A DNA stretch of 64,000 nt from Bacteroidota bacterium (GCA_026391355.1 JAPLDH010000077.1:186001-250000); one strand, 5' to 3'; numbered from the stretch's first letter, positions 9,401-20,100 are shown. The notes: generated by a model not told the origin, from the sequence alone. Numbers and translations: made by a program.

Positions 9401-10783
9401 TGAGTTGTTGTGATATACGAATCGTCTCATACCATACCGCTCATTGTCGATAATCCCATCCCCAAAGTTCACCCCGTTTATTGCTTCCGAGCGTACCAGG
9501 AATGAGCCTGATAAGGAATTGTTTATTCCATAGGTCATATCGATTACTGATCCGTTTTGTGTAACTATATCGCAACTGCCGTGATAAGACGGACCCAGTT
9601 TCCCTTTCCCGGAAAAGGATGGGTTGTCATAGCCATCCGGATCAAGGTAAGGCCCCTGGAAAAAGTCAACACCAACAGCAGGCGGATGAGCGCCATAAGC
9701 CTGGATCTGACCTGTACCATCAATAGGGGTTCCGTTATAACAATACCCAAGTCCACGCTTTACATCACATCCTACATAGTCATCATTGGTATAACCAAGA
9801 TCCGGGTCAACCCATTGGCTAAAATAGGTGTTTGTCAATGTGAAGGTAGAACGGTTAATGATCTCAAAACTGTAAAAGGTCATATTATTGATCTCATCAT
9901 TGGTGGAAAAAGCGAATGCCTGTTCACGGATTTCAACACCAATTGGGTCGCCCTGGGTTTCAGAATGGTAATTTCCTTTATCGTTAAATACACACCACAA
10001 GGTCTGGTCTCCTTTTAAAACCTGGTCAACAAGAATTCCCAGCGTATCATCATCACCCCCGTTTTTTATTTTTGCCCTTTTAACTGTTTCTCCAGGTTTC
10101 AGGTTATGAGGACAAAGCTTGTTGGCAAGGTCATAATATGGATAGTCGCCCAGTTCAGGATGATAGTCACCATCACCATCCACGTCATTAAAAGGAGCCA
10201 GGTAATAGGCCTGGTTTTTTGAAAGTAAACCATGAGCAGGCCAGTTCTTGATGGAATTAGGGATGATATAATTCGGGAATTCAGCCTGGTTATCCCACCA
10301 TGCAAGAAATTCTTCCACCTCCGTCCGGGTCATCGGATAAAGCTGGTCATATGCTGCACAGGTCACCTGGTCAACGGCAGCGGTTCCATCAACAGTAAGG
10401 GGCCCAGGCCAGAAATCATTTTTAACGTGTGAGGTCGGGGAATTGGATCCCTGTCCATACCTGTATGCTGCAAGTTTAAGGTTGTTATTGATATCAATAC
10501 CGCCAATCCAGAGGGAATAAGAAAACATGGATGTTTTCCGTGAACCTTTCGGGATTTCATATTCGGCATTTTCCAGAAACCAGCCATTTCCATAAGAATA
10601 GAGGAGAGTTCTTACGTTATTGATATCCAAATATTTATAATTTGACCCTGGTTCACATCCTGCAGCTTGTTCTTTAACGGGATCTGAATTCTTTTTTCCC
10701 ATATGAACTTCCTCAGCATACGTAATACCGTTGAACATCAACCCGCAGAGAAAAATCAATAGTAAGCGAAAGATATTTTTCAT
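6458..10783 (-). CDS. Very large exported protein with T9SS/FlgD-like C-terminal domain
   Basis: Signal peptide MKNIFRLLLIFLCGLMFNGITYA; C-term VNVVPNPYYAYDDYERNQLDNRIKIVNLPSKCTVTIFNMSGTLIRQF...GGVYLIHIKAEGLGERTVKWFGILRPVDLNSF. Confidence 0.85.
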   Translation of the reverse strand: MKNIFRLLLIFLCGLMFNGITYAEEVHMGKKNSDPVKEQAAGCEPGSNYKYLDINNVRTLLYSYGNGWFLENAEYEIPKGSRKTSMFSYSLWIGGIDINNNLKLAAYRYGQGSNSPTSHVKNDFWPGPLTVDGTAAVDQVTCAAYDQLYPMTRTEVEEFLAWWDNQAEFPNYIIPNSIKNWPAHGLLSKNQAYYLAPFNDVDGDGDYHPELGDYPYYDLANKLCPHNLKPGETVKRAKIKNGGDDDTLGILVDQVLKGDQTLWCVFNDKGNYHSETQGDPIGVEIREQAFAFSTNDEINNMTFYSFEIINRSTFTLTNTYFSQWVDPDLGYTNDDYVGCDVKRGLGYCYNGTPIDGTGQIQAYGAHPPAVGVDFFQGPYLDPDGYDNPSFSGKGKLGPSYHGSCDIVTQNGSVIDMTYGINNSLSGSFLVRSEAINGVNFGDGIIDNERYGMRRFVYHNNSNAGVPPYMTDPLYAPEYYNFLRGIWKDNTKMYYGGNANRTANAFGPDCDFMFPGDSDPCDWGTAGAPPNGPKYWTEETAGNPPQDRRFMQSAGPFTLKPGACNYITVGIPWARTVSGTPMDAVELLRVVDDKCQALFDNCFAVLSGPNAPDLTLQEMDKQLIIYISNRKTNDAGSNYQEKYVEFDPNIPNPDTLTPRNDSIYHFEGYQLFQLKDATVSSSDIDDASKARLVAQCDVQNKISTLINWSFDQTLNGNVGSIKVAGENKGIKHSFVLTIDAFATGDNKLINHKQYYYLAVAYAYNNYKQYMQDNPNNYDGQKLPYLRGRNNLKVYTAIPHIPLQDKMNSNYGDGPIITRIQGQGNGGIPLEFSDATIAEILAKPMADSVTNVYGTADYPISYNPVYKASAGPLNVTVVDPLNVINGSYTVKFAPMYTGPANSLFMNKKIKFGKFELIDNTTNRVYNSDTTTIFPYEQLFLDLGIALNIHQVPFAGDKADTSKTNVFSDNGLLYAPLAIYENENEQWLSGVPDSDIPTDDQNWIRSGTYAGDVSTYNDFDMKTGGGGNPWDPNKNFAKIQGGTWAPYGLSAASNQLNYNEGPAYPTRSKGIATLDYLASVDIVITTDRTKWSRCPVIEMCADALLAEGGANQFDFRKGKSVNIDGDTGVVSTDSTKKSNFISPTGMGWFPGYAINLETGERLNIMFSENSWLVKDGGRDMIWNPSPRIYDASFYPVFGGQQYVYIMGSRKFADAAKDTVKLNFPAYDGGAYIRNNMMSGYPALNHANTFGSALYVGIPLSVEGKAWLSNQVTIKIRVSKPYQRYYALDLPKESMDTLNGNWPMYTFNTSTIATTKNEHQKSVSDLDLVNVVPNPYYAYDDYERNQLDNRIKIVNLPSKCTVTIFNMSGTLIRQFIVDKTGIIEPRGSINGINTDSKTSLDWDLKNFAGIPISGGVYLIHIKAEGLGERTVKWFGILRPVDLNSF

Positions 10784-10850
10784 AATAACTGTATTTTTAA
10801 ATAAACCGATATATATTCTGTTTGTCATGTTTAATTAATAAGTTGAATGA

Positions 10851-13800
10851 TCAGAAATTAAACATTAAACCAAGTCTCGTTTGGCGGGGTGTACTATAGT
10901 TGTACGGTTTGTCAATGAAAATCGAATAATAATCCCTGTATGATTGGGAATCAATTTGTTGACTAATCTGGCTCTGGTATTCAGGAGCTGAGAGATAACC
11001 ATCATCCTTTGGTGACCCTGTTGCAGGGTAAACTCCAGTTACGTTGGTTGTATTGAGCAGGTTGAGAATTTCAACATATACATTAAGCGTAGCTTGCTTT
11101 TTATTTTTGCCTGGCAGGGAAAAATTGAAATCCTTGTCAACCCTCAGGTTTAGCAGGAATTGCCAGGGAAGCCGGGCACCATTGATAGATCCGAGGATCG
11201 GACCCATCCCTCCCAGGTTTAAGATCTTACTTGATTTTGTATACGGCATTCCGGAACCTCCTGTCAAAGTCAGGTTGGCTCCCAGGTTTGAAAGAAACTG
11301 AACAGGAGGTTTGTTTTTCTTTTCCCTTTTAATGACCGGCCCATTGTAATCTTTGCCGCTTCCGTAACGGTAGTCAAGGCTTACTGCAAAAGAGTGACGG
11401 CGGTCGAAATTCAACGGGTTCATGGTACGTAAATTCGGCTGATCTGATCTTACGATCGTTGCGGCAGCATTTGCATCTGAACCGGTGCCATCAGCAAACT
11501 GAAGAGTATAATTGAACCTGATCCTGGCGTTGCTGGTTCTCCTGAGGTCATAGGTAACGGTTAACCCCTTGACCGTCCCGAAGTCGATATTCGCATAGGA
11601 ATAATAGGTTTTAGGATAAGCGCCACTGAGTCTGAACTGTTGGATCTGATCGCGCATTTCACGATAGAAAACGGTAAGCTTCATGGATGAAGCATTGTTT
11701 ATTTTTTGCTGGAATCCCAATTCATAATCGATTGTTTTTTCCGGTTGCAGGTTCGGATTATTGATTGTTCCGGAACTTCCGGTAACATTGATGAAGTAAT
11801 AAGAAATAAGATCTATCCGGTTTCCTGTTGTCGGGCGTTGTGTCAGAATGTCGTAGTGAGCATAGAAAAGAGCGTCATCAGAGATCGGGAACGAGAAGGA
11901 GATACGTGGCATATAATTGATCTGCGGAACATAATCCTTAAATACATTTGCACCGATTGTTGCTGGTTGATCCGGAGTCAGGTAAGGTTTTACACCATTC
12001 GGATCGATAACCCTTGGGTCAGAAACCGGTGAACCTTCTTTATTATACCATTGGTTTCCATTACGATAACCGGTAATTGCATTGGGATGACTTGCATCGT
12101 CAACATAGACGACATAATTGTCGCCAATACCTGCCGGGTGATTGACGGTCACACCATTGATTGTTTTGACTTCACTGGCTGTTTGTGCCTCAAAGAATAA
12201 ATATGGGTCTTTCAGCACCGACTGATTGGCATCATACCGGTCAACACGTAATCCGATGTTAAAAATGAGATCTTTGAATGCGAATTTATCCTGGATATAT
12301 CCGGCCATGTAAATGGGGGAGAAAGGTGCAATTTCATGTGTATAATTCCCTTTTGCATCCTGTTTATTAAAAAAATCTTCCACACTGGGCTTATGATTCA
12401 GCGCTTTCCCTGTATAGCCATAACCGTAATAATAAACCAATTCAGAACCATTATTCAGCAATTCATCTGCATTGAACATATCGAGTGAAAACAACGGGTC
12501 GCTGCGTTTCAGGGTATGAAGTACCTGGTTCTGGTCATAATAATTAATGGAGTTATTCTTGAAATCGTAAGAAAATAAATCGATCCAGTCGGTACCATTG
12601 ACCGGTAAACCAAGTTTTTCACGCAGGCTGATATCAAAATTTCTTTGTAATACCTGTGAATATCTGCGGAAATAATTAATGGTATCCATAAATACGCCAT
12701 CAGTACTGTATTGGAGTTGAGGATGAGCCAGGTCAAGATCCCTCAACTGGGAATTGGTCAAGCCTCGCATGGTCGACCATAAACTCACCGGGTCTTGTAC
12801 TGACCAGGCGGAACTGGAACGTTGCTGATACTGCAAACCAAATTGGATCTCATGATTTCCAAGGTCGGCAGCAAAGTTGGCATTTACCGAAACCTGTGAT
12901 GCTTCTGAATATCCGTAACCATTGTAAATGGTACCCGGACTTGCCCATAACCCATAAACTGATTCGGGTTGCATTCCATTAATGAGACCACCGTTCTGAA
13001 TGATCTCATCAATTGTTTCATAGAAACCGGTTTTATTGAATAAACGGTAGTATTCGGAAACCCAGTTTGCAGATTCCGGGTTGAGTGTTGATGGGTTATA
13101 AACAACGGCTGTATCCCTGTATCCGTTCTGGAGGTGGGCATATTTATGCGCTACTGTGTCAAAAGATAATGTAGGGGTGTACGCGCGGATTGTGTGAGTG
13201 GCAAAGGAGCCGATATAACCATATTTGAATACATCTGCTTTATGGTCGGCATCCATGTTCTCGGAATAACTGCGGGAATAGTCGGCGTTGATGGAATAGA
13301 AGACATTCTTTACGAAGGACTTACTATCGGAGCCTGTAGGGAAGCGTTGTGTAAACCTCCCGTTAACCCTCCATGTATTGCTGTTTGCGATACCATTATA
13401 ATTGGAATTCATCATGGATGAATAATAGTTCCAGAGGTTATTGTAATTATAGTGATAAGTACCACCGAATGACATGTTGATGGTGGGTGAAACCCTGATG
13501 TCAAATTTTCCTGATACGTTAGCATCAATAAATGAGGAGTTCAATGTATGATTGGTCTGTTCTAGATCACTCTTGTGCAGGTAATCTGCATTCAGGTAAA
13601 CACCCTGGCCATTGGCTCCGACCCTGATCGGATTCTCTTTTATTTTTGCAAGTACATCATCTTTAACTTTATACAATTTGAAAGCATATGGGTTTCCATC
13701 CTGTTGGTAGATCAGGTCACCAGCTACGAAGTATCCAAGGATAGGGGTCTTATATCCTAAGGTATCTTTACGTGAAATCAGCGGACCGGTGAAATTTAAT

Positions 13801-14561
13801 CCCAGCCTGTTATATCCGAACCTGTCAATATACTGGGATGTTTGTATATCAATACCGGCAGAAAATTCTTTTGACGGACCTTTGGTTGTAACACTGATAA
13901 TACCTCCCGTGGCATCTCCGTAACTTGCAGGGGTACCCCCAAGGATAACTTCAACCTGTTCGATGGCAGACTGGGGCAATGAATTGCTCCCGATTACCCT
14001 CATTCCGTCAATATAATAAACCGTTCCGGAGGAACGTTGACCACGAAGACTGGTAATATTACCATTGGCATCGGTTTGCACACCACCCACGGTAGTTGCC
14101 ACTGCGTCAGCAGAACGGTTTGCCATCTTGGAAATTTCCTCTGAAGTAACGGTTCCCCCTGAGGTTGTCTGGTCAGCAGAGATTAATGGAACTTTATATT
14201 GTACTACCTCAACTTCTTTAAGTGTTGTGGTGGTAGCCTCCATTTCTATATTCTGGAAAGTAATTTTATCAGGAGGAATGCTGATCGCTTTCATTATAAA
14301 ACCCCTGTAGCTGATACAAGTGGCCTTCATGTCCACTTTCCCGGGAGGAATGGGTTTAATAAGAAAATTACCATCAAAGTCAGAGGTGGAGCCGCCCACC
14401 TGAACGCCTCCAAACTCCACAACAATATTTGCAAAGGGAATGGCCTCCTTGGTCGCTTTGTCGGTAATTCGTCCTTTCAGGGTTCCTGACCCGGTCTGTG
14501 AAAATACTAACAAACTAGATGTCAGTACAAATACAAAGGTAAATAGTAAATTTCTTACCAT
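10851..14561 (-). CDS. TonB-dependent receptor with N-terminal carboxypeptidase-regulatory-like domain
   Basis: GTLKGRITDKATKEAIPFANIVVEFGG...; plug YYIDGMRVIGSNSLPQSAIEQVEVILGGTPASYGDATGGIISVTTK; C-terminal ...RQTRLGLMFNF. Confidence 0.95.
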   Translation of the reverse strand: MVRNLLFTFVFVLTSSLLVFSQTGSGTLKGRITDKATKEAIPFANIVVEFGGVQVGGSTSDFDGNFLIKPIPPGKVDMKATCISYRGFIMKAISIPPDKITFQNIEMEATTTTLKEVEVVQYKVPLISADQTTSGGTVTSEEISKMANRSADAVATTVGGVQTDANGNITSLRGQRSSGTVYYIDGMRVIGSNSLPQSAIEQVEVILGGTPASYGDATGGIISVTTKGPSKEFSAGIDIQTSQYIDRFGYNRLGLNFTGPLISRKDTLGYKTPILGYFVAGDLIYQQDGNPYAFKLYKVKDDVLAKIKENPIRVGANGQGVYLNADYLHKSDLEQTNHTLNSSFIDANVSGKFDIRVSPTINMSFGGTYHYNYNNLWNYYSSMMNSNYNGIANSNTWRVNGRFTQRFPTGSDSKSFVKNVFYSINADYSRSYSENMDADHKADVFKYGYIGSFATHTIRAYTPTLSFDTVAHKYAHLQNGYRDTAVVYNPSTLNPESANWVSEYYRLFNKTGFYETIDEIIQNGGLINGMQPESVYGLWASPGTIYNGYGYSEASQVSVNANFAADLGNHEIQFGLQYQQRSSSAWSVQDPVSLWSTMRGLTNSQLRDLDLAHPQLQYSTDGVFMDTINYFRRYSQVLQRNFDISLREKLGLPVNGTDWIDLFSYDFKNNSINYYDQNQVLHTLKRSDPLFSLDMFNADELLNNGSELVYYYGYGYTGKALNHKPSVEDFFNKQDAKGNYTHEIAPFSPIYMAGYIQDKFAFKDLIFNIGLRVDRYDANQSVLKDPYLFFEAQTASEVKTINGVTVNHPAGIGDNYVVYVDDASHPNAITGYRNGNQWYNKEGSPVSDPRVIDPNGVKPYLTPDQPATIGANVFKDYVPQINYMPRISFSFPISDDALFYAHYDILTQRPTTGNRIDLISYYFINVTGSSGTINNPNLQPEKTIDYELGFQQKINNASSMKLTVFYREMRDQIQQFRLSGAYPKTYYSYANIDFGTVKGLTVTYDLRRTSNARIRFNYTLQFADGTGSDANAAATIVRSDQPNLRTMNPLNFDRRHSFAVSLDYRYGSGKDYNGPVIKREKKNKPPVQFLSNLGANLTLTGGSGMPYTKSSKILNLGGMGPILGSINGARLPWQFLLNLRVDKDFNFSLPGKNKKQATLNVYVEILNLLNTTNVTGVYPATGSPKDDGYLSAPEYQSQISQQIDSQSYRDYYSIFIDKPYNYSTPRQTRLGLMFNF

Positions 14562-14741
14562 ACTATAAGATATTAATGTCTGATTATACTTTTAGCTAAA
14601 AAAGCGGGTAAAGGTAACAATAAATTAAAATAAGTTCCAAATGATTTTTTATGCCTGGTGAAATATAAAATCTTTCTAAATTGAATGTTAATAATGGTCT
14701 TTATAAAAAACTTGCAACATGGGATCCCGGATAATGATAAA

Positions 14742-15014
14742 TCATTTTATGGGTGTATTTTTTTTTGCTTCACGTTTGGCTTTTTTCATCATGGCTTTTG
14801 TCTCTTTTGATTGGTTGTCATAATGTTGTTTTACTGCTTTATCGTATTGCTTTTTTGCATTTTTTGCTTTTTTTGCACGTTCAGCATTAATCTTCCGTTG
14901 ATTTACCCTGGATTCCTGGGGCATGATTGCATATACCTGTATTCCCTGAACAAGATACAGGGCAAGCATGAAAACAATGGTGATTTTCCTAAAGAGATGA
15001 AATATGGATACCAT
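14742..15014 (-). CDS. Small secreted or membrane-anchored Lys/Ala-rich protein of unknown function
   Basis: N-terminal hydrophobic segment then INAERAKKAKNAKKQYDKAVKQHYDNQSKETKAMMKKAKREAKKNTPIK. Confidence 0.6.
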   Translation of the reverse strand: MVSIFHLFRKITIVFMLALYLVQGIQVYAIMPQESRVNQRKINAERAKKAKNAKKQYDKAVKQHYDNQSKETKAMMKKAKREAKKNTPIK

Positions 15015-15066
15015 GCTACGAATATAATAATTTTTAAGTTATCACGTTAGGTTCTAAATTTCTTTC

Positions 15067-15519
15067 ATGTTAAAGAATGTTCATATTTTACGGGGTTATC
15101 ATCCTTTTCTGTTTTTTTTATTGTCGTTGCTTTTTTTCACGAATTGTTCAAAAAACGGACAAAACTCCAATAATATCCCCAATGTTTCGGTGAGTTTTGT
15201 GATCAATCCCAATTCTACCGAATATAACCGGTTAAATACAGTAAATGGTTGGGAAATGCTGACGGGGGGTTATAAAGGGGTCCTGGTGTTCAGAAAATCG
15301 ATGGATGAATTTGTGGCATTTGAACGTGCCTGCCCTTACGACTGGCAAAACAGTAATGCCCGGATCAATGTTGACACTTCTGGGATAACTGCCTACTGCC
15401 CATCCTGTAAATCAAAATTTATCCTCATAGACGGAACACCTTACCAGGGTCCGTCACATTATTCTCTGAAGCAGTACACGGCATCCTATGATGGATCCCT
15501 GCTTTATATCTATAACTAA
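15067..15519 (+). CDS. Rieske-like lipoprotein with altered cluster ligands
   Basis: Lipobox LFFTNCS; ERACPYDW...TAYCPSCKSKFILIDGTPYQGPSHYSLKQY aligns by eye with the Rieske fold. Confidence 0.65.
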   Translation: MLKNVHILRGYHPFLFFLLSLLFFTNCSKNGQNSNNIPNVSVSFVINPNSTEYNRLNTVNGWEMLTGGYKGVLVFRKSMDEFVAFERACPYDWQNSNARINVDTSGITAYCPSCKSKFILIDGTPYQGPSHYSLKQYTASYDGSLLYIYN

Positions 15520-15534
15520 TACTTTTCCTTATTT

Positions 15535-16956
15535 TTAGTACCTGTAATGTTCCGGTTTATAAGGACCATCCACAGGAATCCCGATATAGTCGGACTGCTC
15601 AGGGGTTAATTGCGTAAGTTTGACGCCAAGCTGTTCAAGGTGCAACCTGGCAACTTCTTCGTCCAGTTTTTTTGGTAACCGGTAAACACCGATCGGATAG
15701 CTATTCGCCCATAGATCCAGTTGGGCAAGTGTCTGGTTGGTGAATGAATTGCTCATAACAAAAGAGGGATGGCCCGTAGCACATCCGAGGTTCACCAGCC
15801 GGCCCTCGGCAAGGAGATAGATGGCTTTCCCATCCCTGAAAATGTATTTATCTACCTGTGGCTTGATATTGATCTTCGTGATCCCCGGCCATGACTCTAA
15901 TTGTTCCACCTGGATTTCATTATCAAAGTGACCAATGTTACAAACAATTGCCTCCTCTTTCATCAGTGAGAGATGGCGGGCTGTAATAACGTCCTTATTC
16001 CCTGTTGCTGTAACAAAGATATTACCCTCCTTAAGGGCATCTTCTATGGTGGTTACCTCAAACCCCTCCATGGCTGCCTGCAATGCACAGATCGGATCGA
16101 TCTCCGTTATAAGCACCCTTGCTCCATATGCCTTCATGGATTTTGCACACCCTTTTCCCACATCACCATAGCCAAGGATGACCACGACTTTTCCTGCAAT
16201 CATAATATCCGTGGCTCTTTTTATCCCATCTGCCAGGGATTCACGGCATCCGTAAAGGTTGTCGAATTTTGATTTTGTTACCGAGTCATTCACATTGATG
16301 GCAGGTACCAGCAATTTATCCTTTTCCTTCATCTGGTAAAGACGGTGAACGCCGGTTGTGGTCTCTTCAGAAACTCCTTTCCATTCCTTCACCAGGTTAT
16401 GCCATTTATTTTTATTCTCAACATATATGCTTTTTAAAAGTTCGAGGATTGCACTTTCTTCCGCATTTGAAACAACGGCCTTTAAAAGCTCCGGATCGTT
16501 CTCGATATCATACCCTTTATGGATCATCAGGGTTGCATCTCCTCCGTCATCGACGATCAGGTTCGGTCCTTTTCCGTTTGGGAATGTCAATGCCTGGTTG
16601 GTACACCACCAGTATTCCTCAAGCGTTTCACCTTTCCATGCAAAAACCGGAATTCCATTAATGGCAAGAGCTGCTGCAGCATGGTCCTGGGTTGAAAATA
16701 TATTACAACTGGCCCATCTTACATCGGCTCCCAGTTCAATCAGTGTTTCGATCAAAACAGCAGTCTGAATGGTCATGTGGAGAGATCCGCTGATGCGGGC
16801 GCCCTTCAGGGGTTTTTCAACGGAATACTTCCTCCTTATGGCCATTAACCCCGGCATCTCTTTTTCGGCCATTTCGATTTCTTTTCTTCCCCATCCGGCA
16901 AGCTTGAGGTCGGCAACTTTATAATCCATCAATGTTTCAGGTTTAAGGTTATCCAT
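15535..16956 (-). CDS. ahcY: Adenosylhomocysteinase
   Basis: [61 protein letters not shown]-term [10 protein letters not shown]. Confidence 0.98.
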   Translation of the reverse strand: MDNLKPETLMDYKVADLKLAGWGRKEIEMAEKEMPGLMAIRRKYSVEKPLKGARISGSLHMTIQTAVLIETLIELGADVRWASCNIFSTQDHAAAALAINGIPVFAWKGETLEEYWWCTNQALTFPNGKGPNLIVDDGGDATLMIHKGYDIENDPELLKAVVSNAEESAILELLKSIYVENKNKWHNLVKEWKGVSEETTTGVHRLYQMKEKDKLLVPAINVNDSVTKSKFDNLYGCRESLADGIKRATDIMIAGKVVVILGYGDVGKGCAKSMKAYGARVLITEIDPICALQAAMEGFEVTTIEDALKEGNIFVTATGNKDVITARHLSLMKEEAIVCNIGHFDNEIQVEQLESWPGITKINIKPQVDKYIFRDGKAIYLLAEGRLVNLGCATGHPSFVMSNSFTNQTLAQLDLWANSYPIGVYRLPKKLDEEVARLHLEQLGVKLTQLTPEQSDYIGIPVDGPYKPEHYRY

Positions 16957-16975
16957 GATTTTCAAATTAAGGCTG

Positions 16976-17006
16976 CAAAAGTACAAATTTCCCTGATCAG
17001 GACAAT
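16976..17006 (-). promoter_or_regulatory. ahcY: Putative Bacteroidetes housekeeping promoter of ahcY
   Basis: Minus strand ATTG-N19-TACTTTTG, about 20 nt upstream of the start codon. Confidence 0.65.
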
Positions 17007-17147
17007 AGGGACAAAGGTTAATTTACAAATGGACGATTTTAGAGTCTCGATTAAAGTTACGAATAACGAATTACGGATATGCGAATAAAGAAAATGTGAA
17101 CTGGTTAGATTGCTGCAAGGGTAAATGGCGAATCTGCATTCGCTTTA

Positions 17148-20100
17148 TCAATTATCCCTGATACAGCGAACTGAAAAAGCATTCGACCTGAACGCCGGAT
17201 AACGTGATACAGATGGATCGGTATCGTTCATCCCATGACTCCAGGCTTTTGTCTCTCCATGCGATGTCGACGACCAGAAGAACGTTGTAAACCCGTTCCA
17301 GTCCCATGTTTTATTCATGTGCCGGGTTCCGGAAAGAAGGGCATTAAAACCGGAATAACCTGTGTAAAGCAACGGCCACGCTGCGAAAGCACTGCTGATG
17401 TATGTTGCAAACAAAGTATTCCAGTCCAATTCTGAAGGGACATGCCAACCGGGCGGGCAAAAGCCCTGTGTTGACATGGTTTCGTCGTATTGCATGAGCT
17501 CGTCCCATTGGTAGAAATCGTAACGCGTGACGGGTGACGCGTAACGCGAGTATTTCTCTGCGATGCAATTGTCACGTTGGTTCTGGGTTTCGGGGATTTC
17601 AGTGCCGTATGCCAGATTAGACGCCAGCCAGCATTGTGATCCGATCTGAACCGTTGGGTAAGATTTATTGTCGCGGATGTCTGTCAGCGGGTTGCCACAT
17701 GTTATTGGTAACGCGTTACGCGTTACGATCGTCACGAATGCATTTGCAGAACACAAAGCAACATTCGTATAGGTATAGGTAATTTGATGCGTTCCAACAC
17801 CTGCAATTGCAGGATAGAATTTGCCATTCGTTATGCCGGGTCCGGAATAGGTTCCTCCCAATGGGATCCCGCCTTTCAACCGGAACGGTTGTGCATTGAT
17901 TGTGGTGATGGAATCATTACATCTGGTGAACTGGACAACTGGTGAACTGGCGACGTTCATTGTAATAATATTGGATGTTGCAGGATTACCAGATGGGCAG
18001 GCGATATTCGATGTCAGGATGCAGGAAACCAGGTCGCCGTTTGCAGGGGTGTACGACATCGTAGGGGCGTACTGCGGTACGCCCACGCCATTGATAAACC
18101 ATTGATATCCCGGTGCCGTGCCACCATTTGTGGGTGTTGCCGAAAATGTAACCGTTGTTCCGGAACATACAGTAACATTAGAAGCACTGATAGCAAGGCT
18201 GACCGGAAGATTCGGGTTGACGGTCATGCAGATTGAATTTGAAGTTGCCGGGTTACCGCTGGCACAAACAAGGTTTGAAGTCAGGATGCAACTGATGCAA
18301 TCACCATTGACAGGGGTATAAGACATTGTCGGGGCGTATTGCGATACGCCCATACCGTTCACTTTCCATTGGTAGGACGGCGCAGTTCCTCCATTCGTAG
18401 GTGTAGCAGTAAAGGTCACGGATGTTCCGCTGCAAACGGTGGAAACAGGCGTGCTGATAACAATGCTCACCGGGTTCACCGTATTCTCCGCCATCGTGAT
18501 TGTATTGGAGGTTGCAGGGTTTCCCGTCGGACAGGCTATGTTTGAATTCATAACACAGGAAACCAGGTCCCCATTTGCAGGTGAATAGGACATTGTAAGG
18601 GCGGATGGCCATCCGCCCGTGCCATTCACCAACCATTGATACGATGGCATTGTACCGCCATTGGTTGGCGTTGCCGTGAAGTTAACGGCCGCTCCCTGGC
18701 AGTAGGGATCCTGTGAGGCATTAATGGAAACGCTGACCGGCAGCATCGGATGTACGGTCAGGGTGATGGCATTTGAGGTTGCCGGGTTATCGCTTGTGCA
18801 GGTGTCGGAGGATGTCAGGGCACAGGTAACAACATCGCCGTTAGTTGGCAGATACGCATAGAGAATGCTGTTCATTCCTGCATTGGTGCTATTCACCTTC
18901 CATTGATATGTTGGATTGGCGCCTCCGTTCGCTGGGGTTGCCGTAAAATGCACGGTGTCGCCTTCACAAACCTGGAATTGGTCTGCAACGATTGTCACAG
19001 CAGGAATGACAGGAGTAACAACGGTCATCTCAAGGGTATTTGAGGTAACTGCCCCGCTCCAGTCAGTCATGCAGTCAACCCTGGCCAGTCTCCTATACCA
19101 GGTGGACTGGGTGATTGTTCCGGGTGCATAACCGGCTGTGTTGGTTCCCGGGATATCACTGAAACCCGTCAATGGACCTGTTGTTGATACCTGCCACTTG
19201 TATTCTAATATGCCAGTCTGCCCGTTTGGAAAGGTTAAATTAGTTATATTGTTAGGAGTAAAATTCCCACAGCCCGATTGATCGTAACCAATTGTTCCGC
19301 CATTTGCAGGATTTACACATGTAGTAAGATACCAGATTGCAACTACAGTATCGGATATATATCCGGAAATCCCGGCATAGATATGATCCGTTCCGGGTGT
19401 AGTACCTGTTTGGGTATAACAGTACTGTGCATTCCCCAATGCATCAGTATATCCGAGTCCGGTCAACGGATTTATGCCGCTGACATGGAATGTTACAAGC
19501 ACTCCTGCCACCGGGGTACCTAGGCTATCAACCACATTTGCAGTCAGGCAAACATTGGTGACATTCAATTGTCCGTAGGAAGTATCCGGTACAAGAGTAA
19601 TGCTGTCCACCGTTGCGAGAGGGGATAATGAACACCCGCCGGGATAGCCATAAGAGTTGGCGATTATCCATCCGTAAACAAAAACTCCGAAAGGATAGGT
19701 GCTGGTAAAAGTATGTGAACCTTCCAATATAGATCTCTGTGCTCCGTAATAATTGGAAGTACCAATCTGTGTAAAAACTGCATTAGGGATCAGTAGGCCA
19801 TCCTGGTAAATAGTACCAAGCGCATAATCGGGTGCAACCACATTGACCCAATGTGAATAATAACCTATAGGGCTAACAATCGTATAATCTGTTATAAACT
19901 GTTCCGTAGGGGGTATCAGCATCATCATCGGATCCCCTGTGATCATCCCGGTACACATCTCTCCTTTTGCATATTGCGCAAGTAGTGCAGGTTTCGAGGT
20001 TACTATTGAATTGTAGCCAGTCAGGTTTGTTTCATAAAAGTCACCTGCATTAATGGTAGAGACCAGGGTTCCGTTTATTGAGATTTCCGTTCCGTTATTC

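Noticed and set aside
18301-18636. 111-aa minus-strand ORF in the FISUMP gene
   Set aside because: Alternative frame of the tandem repeats; the main 1239-aa frame explains the signal peptide, repeats and C-terminal domain.
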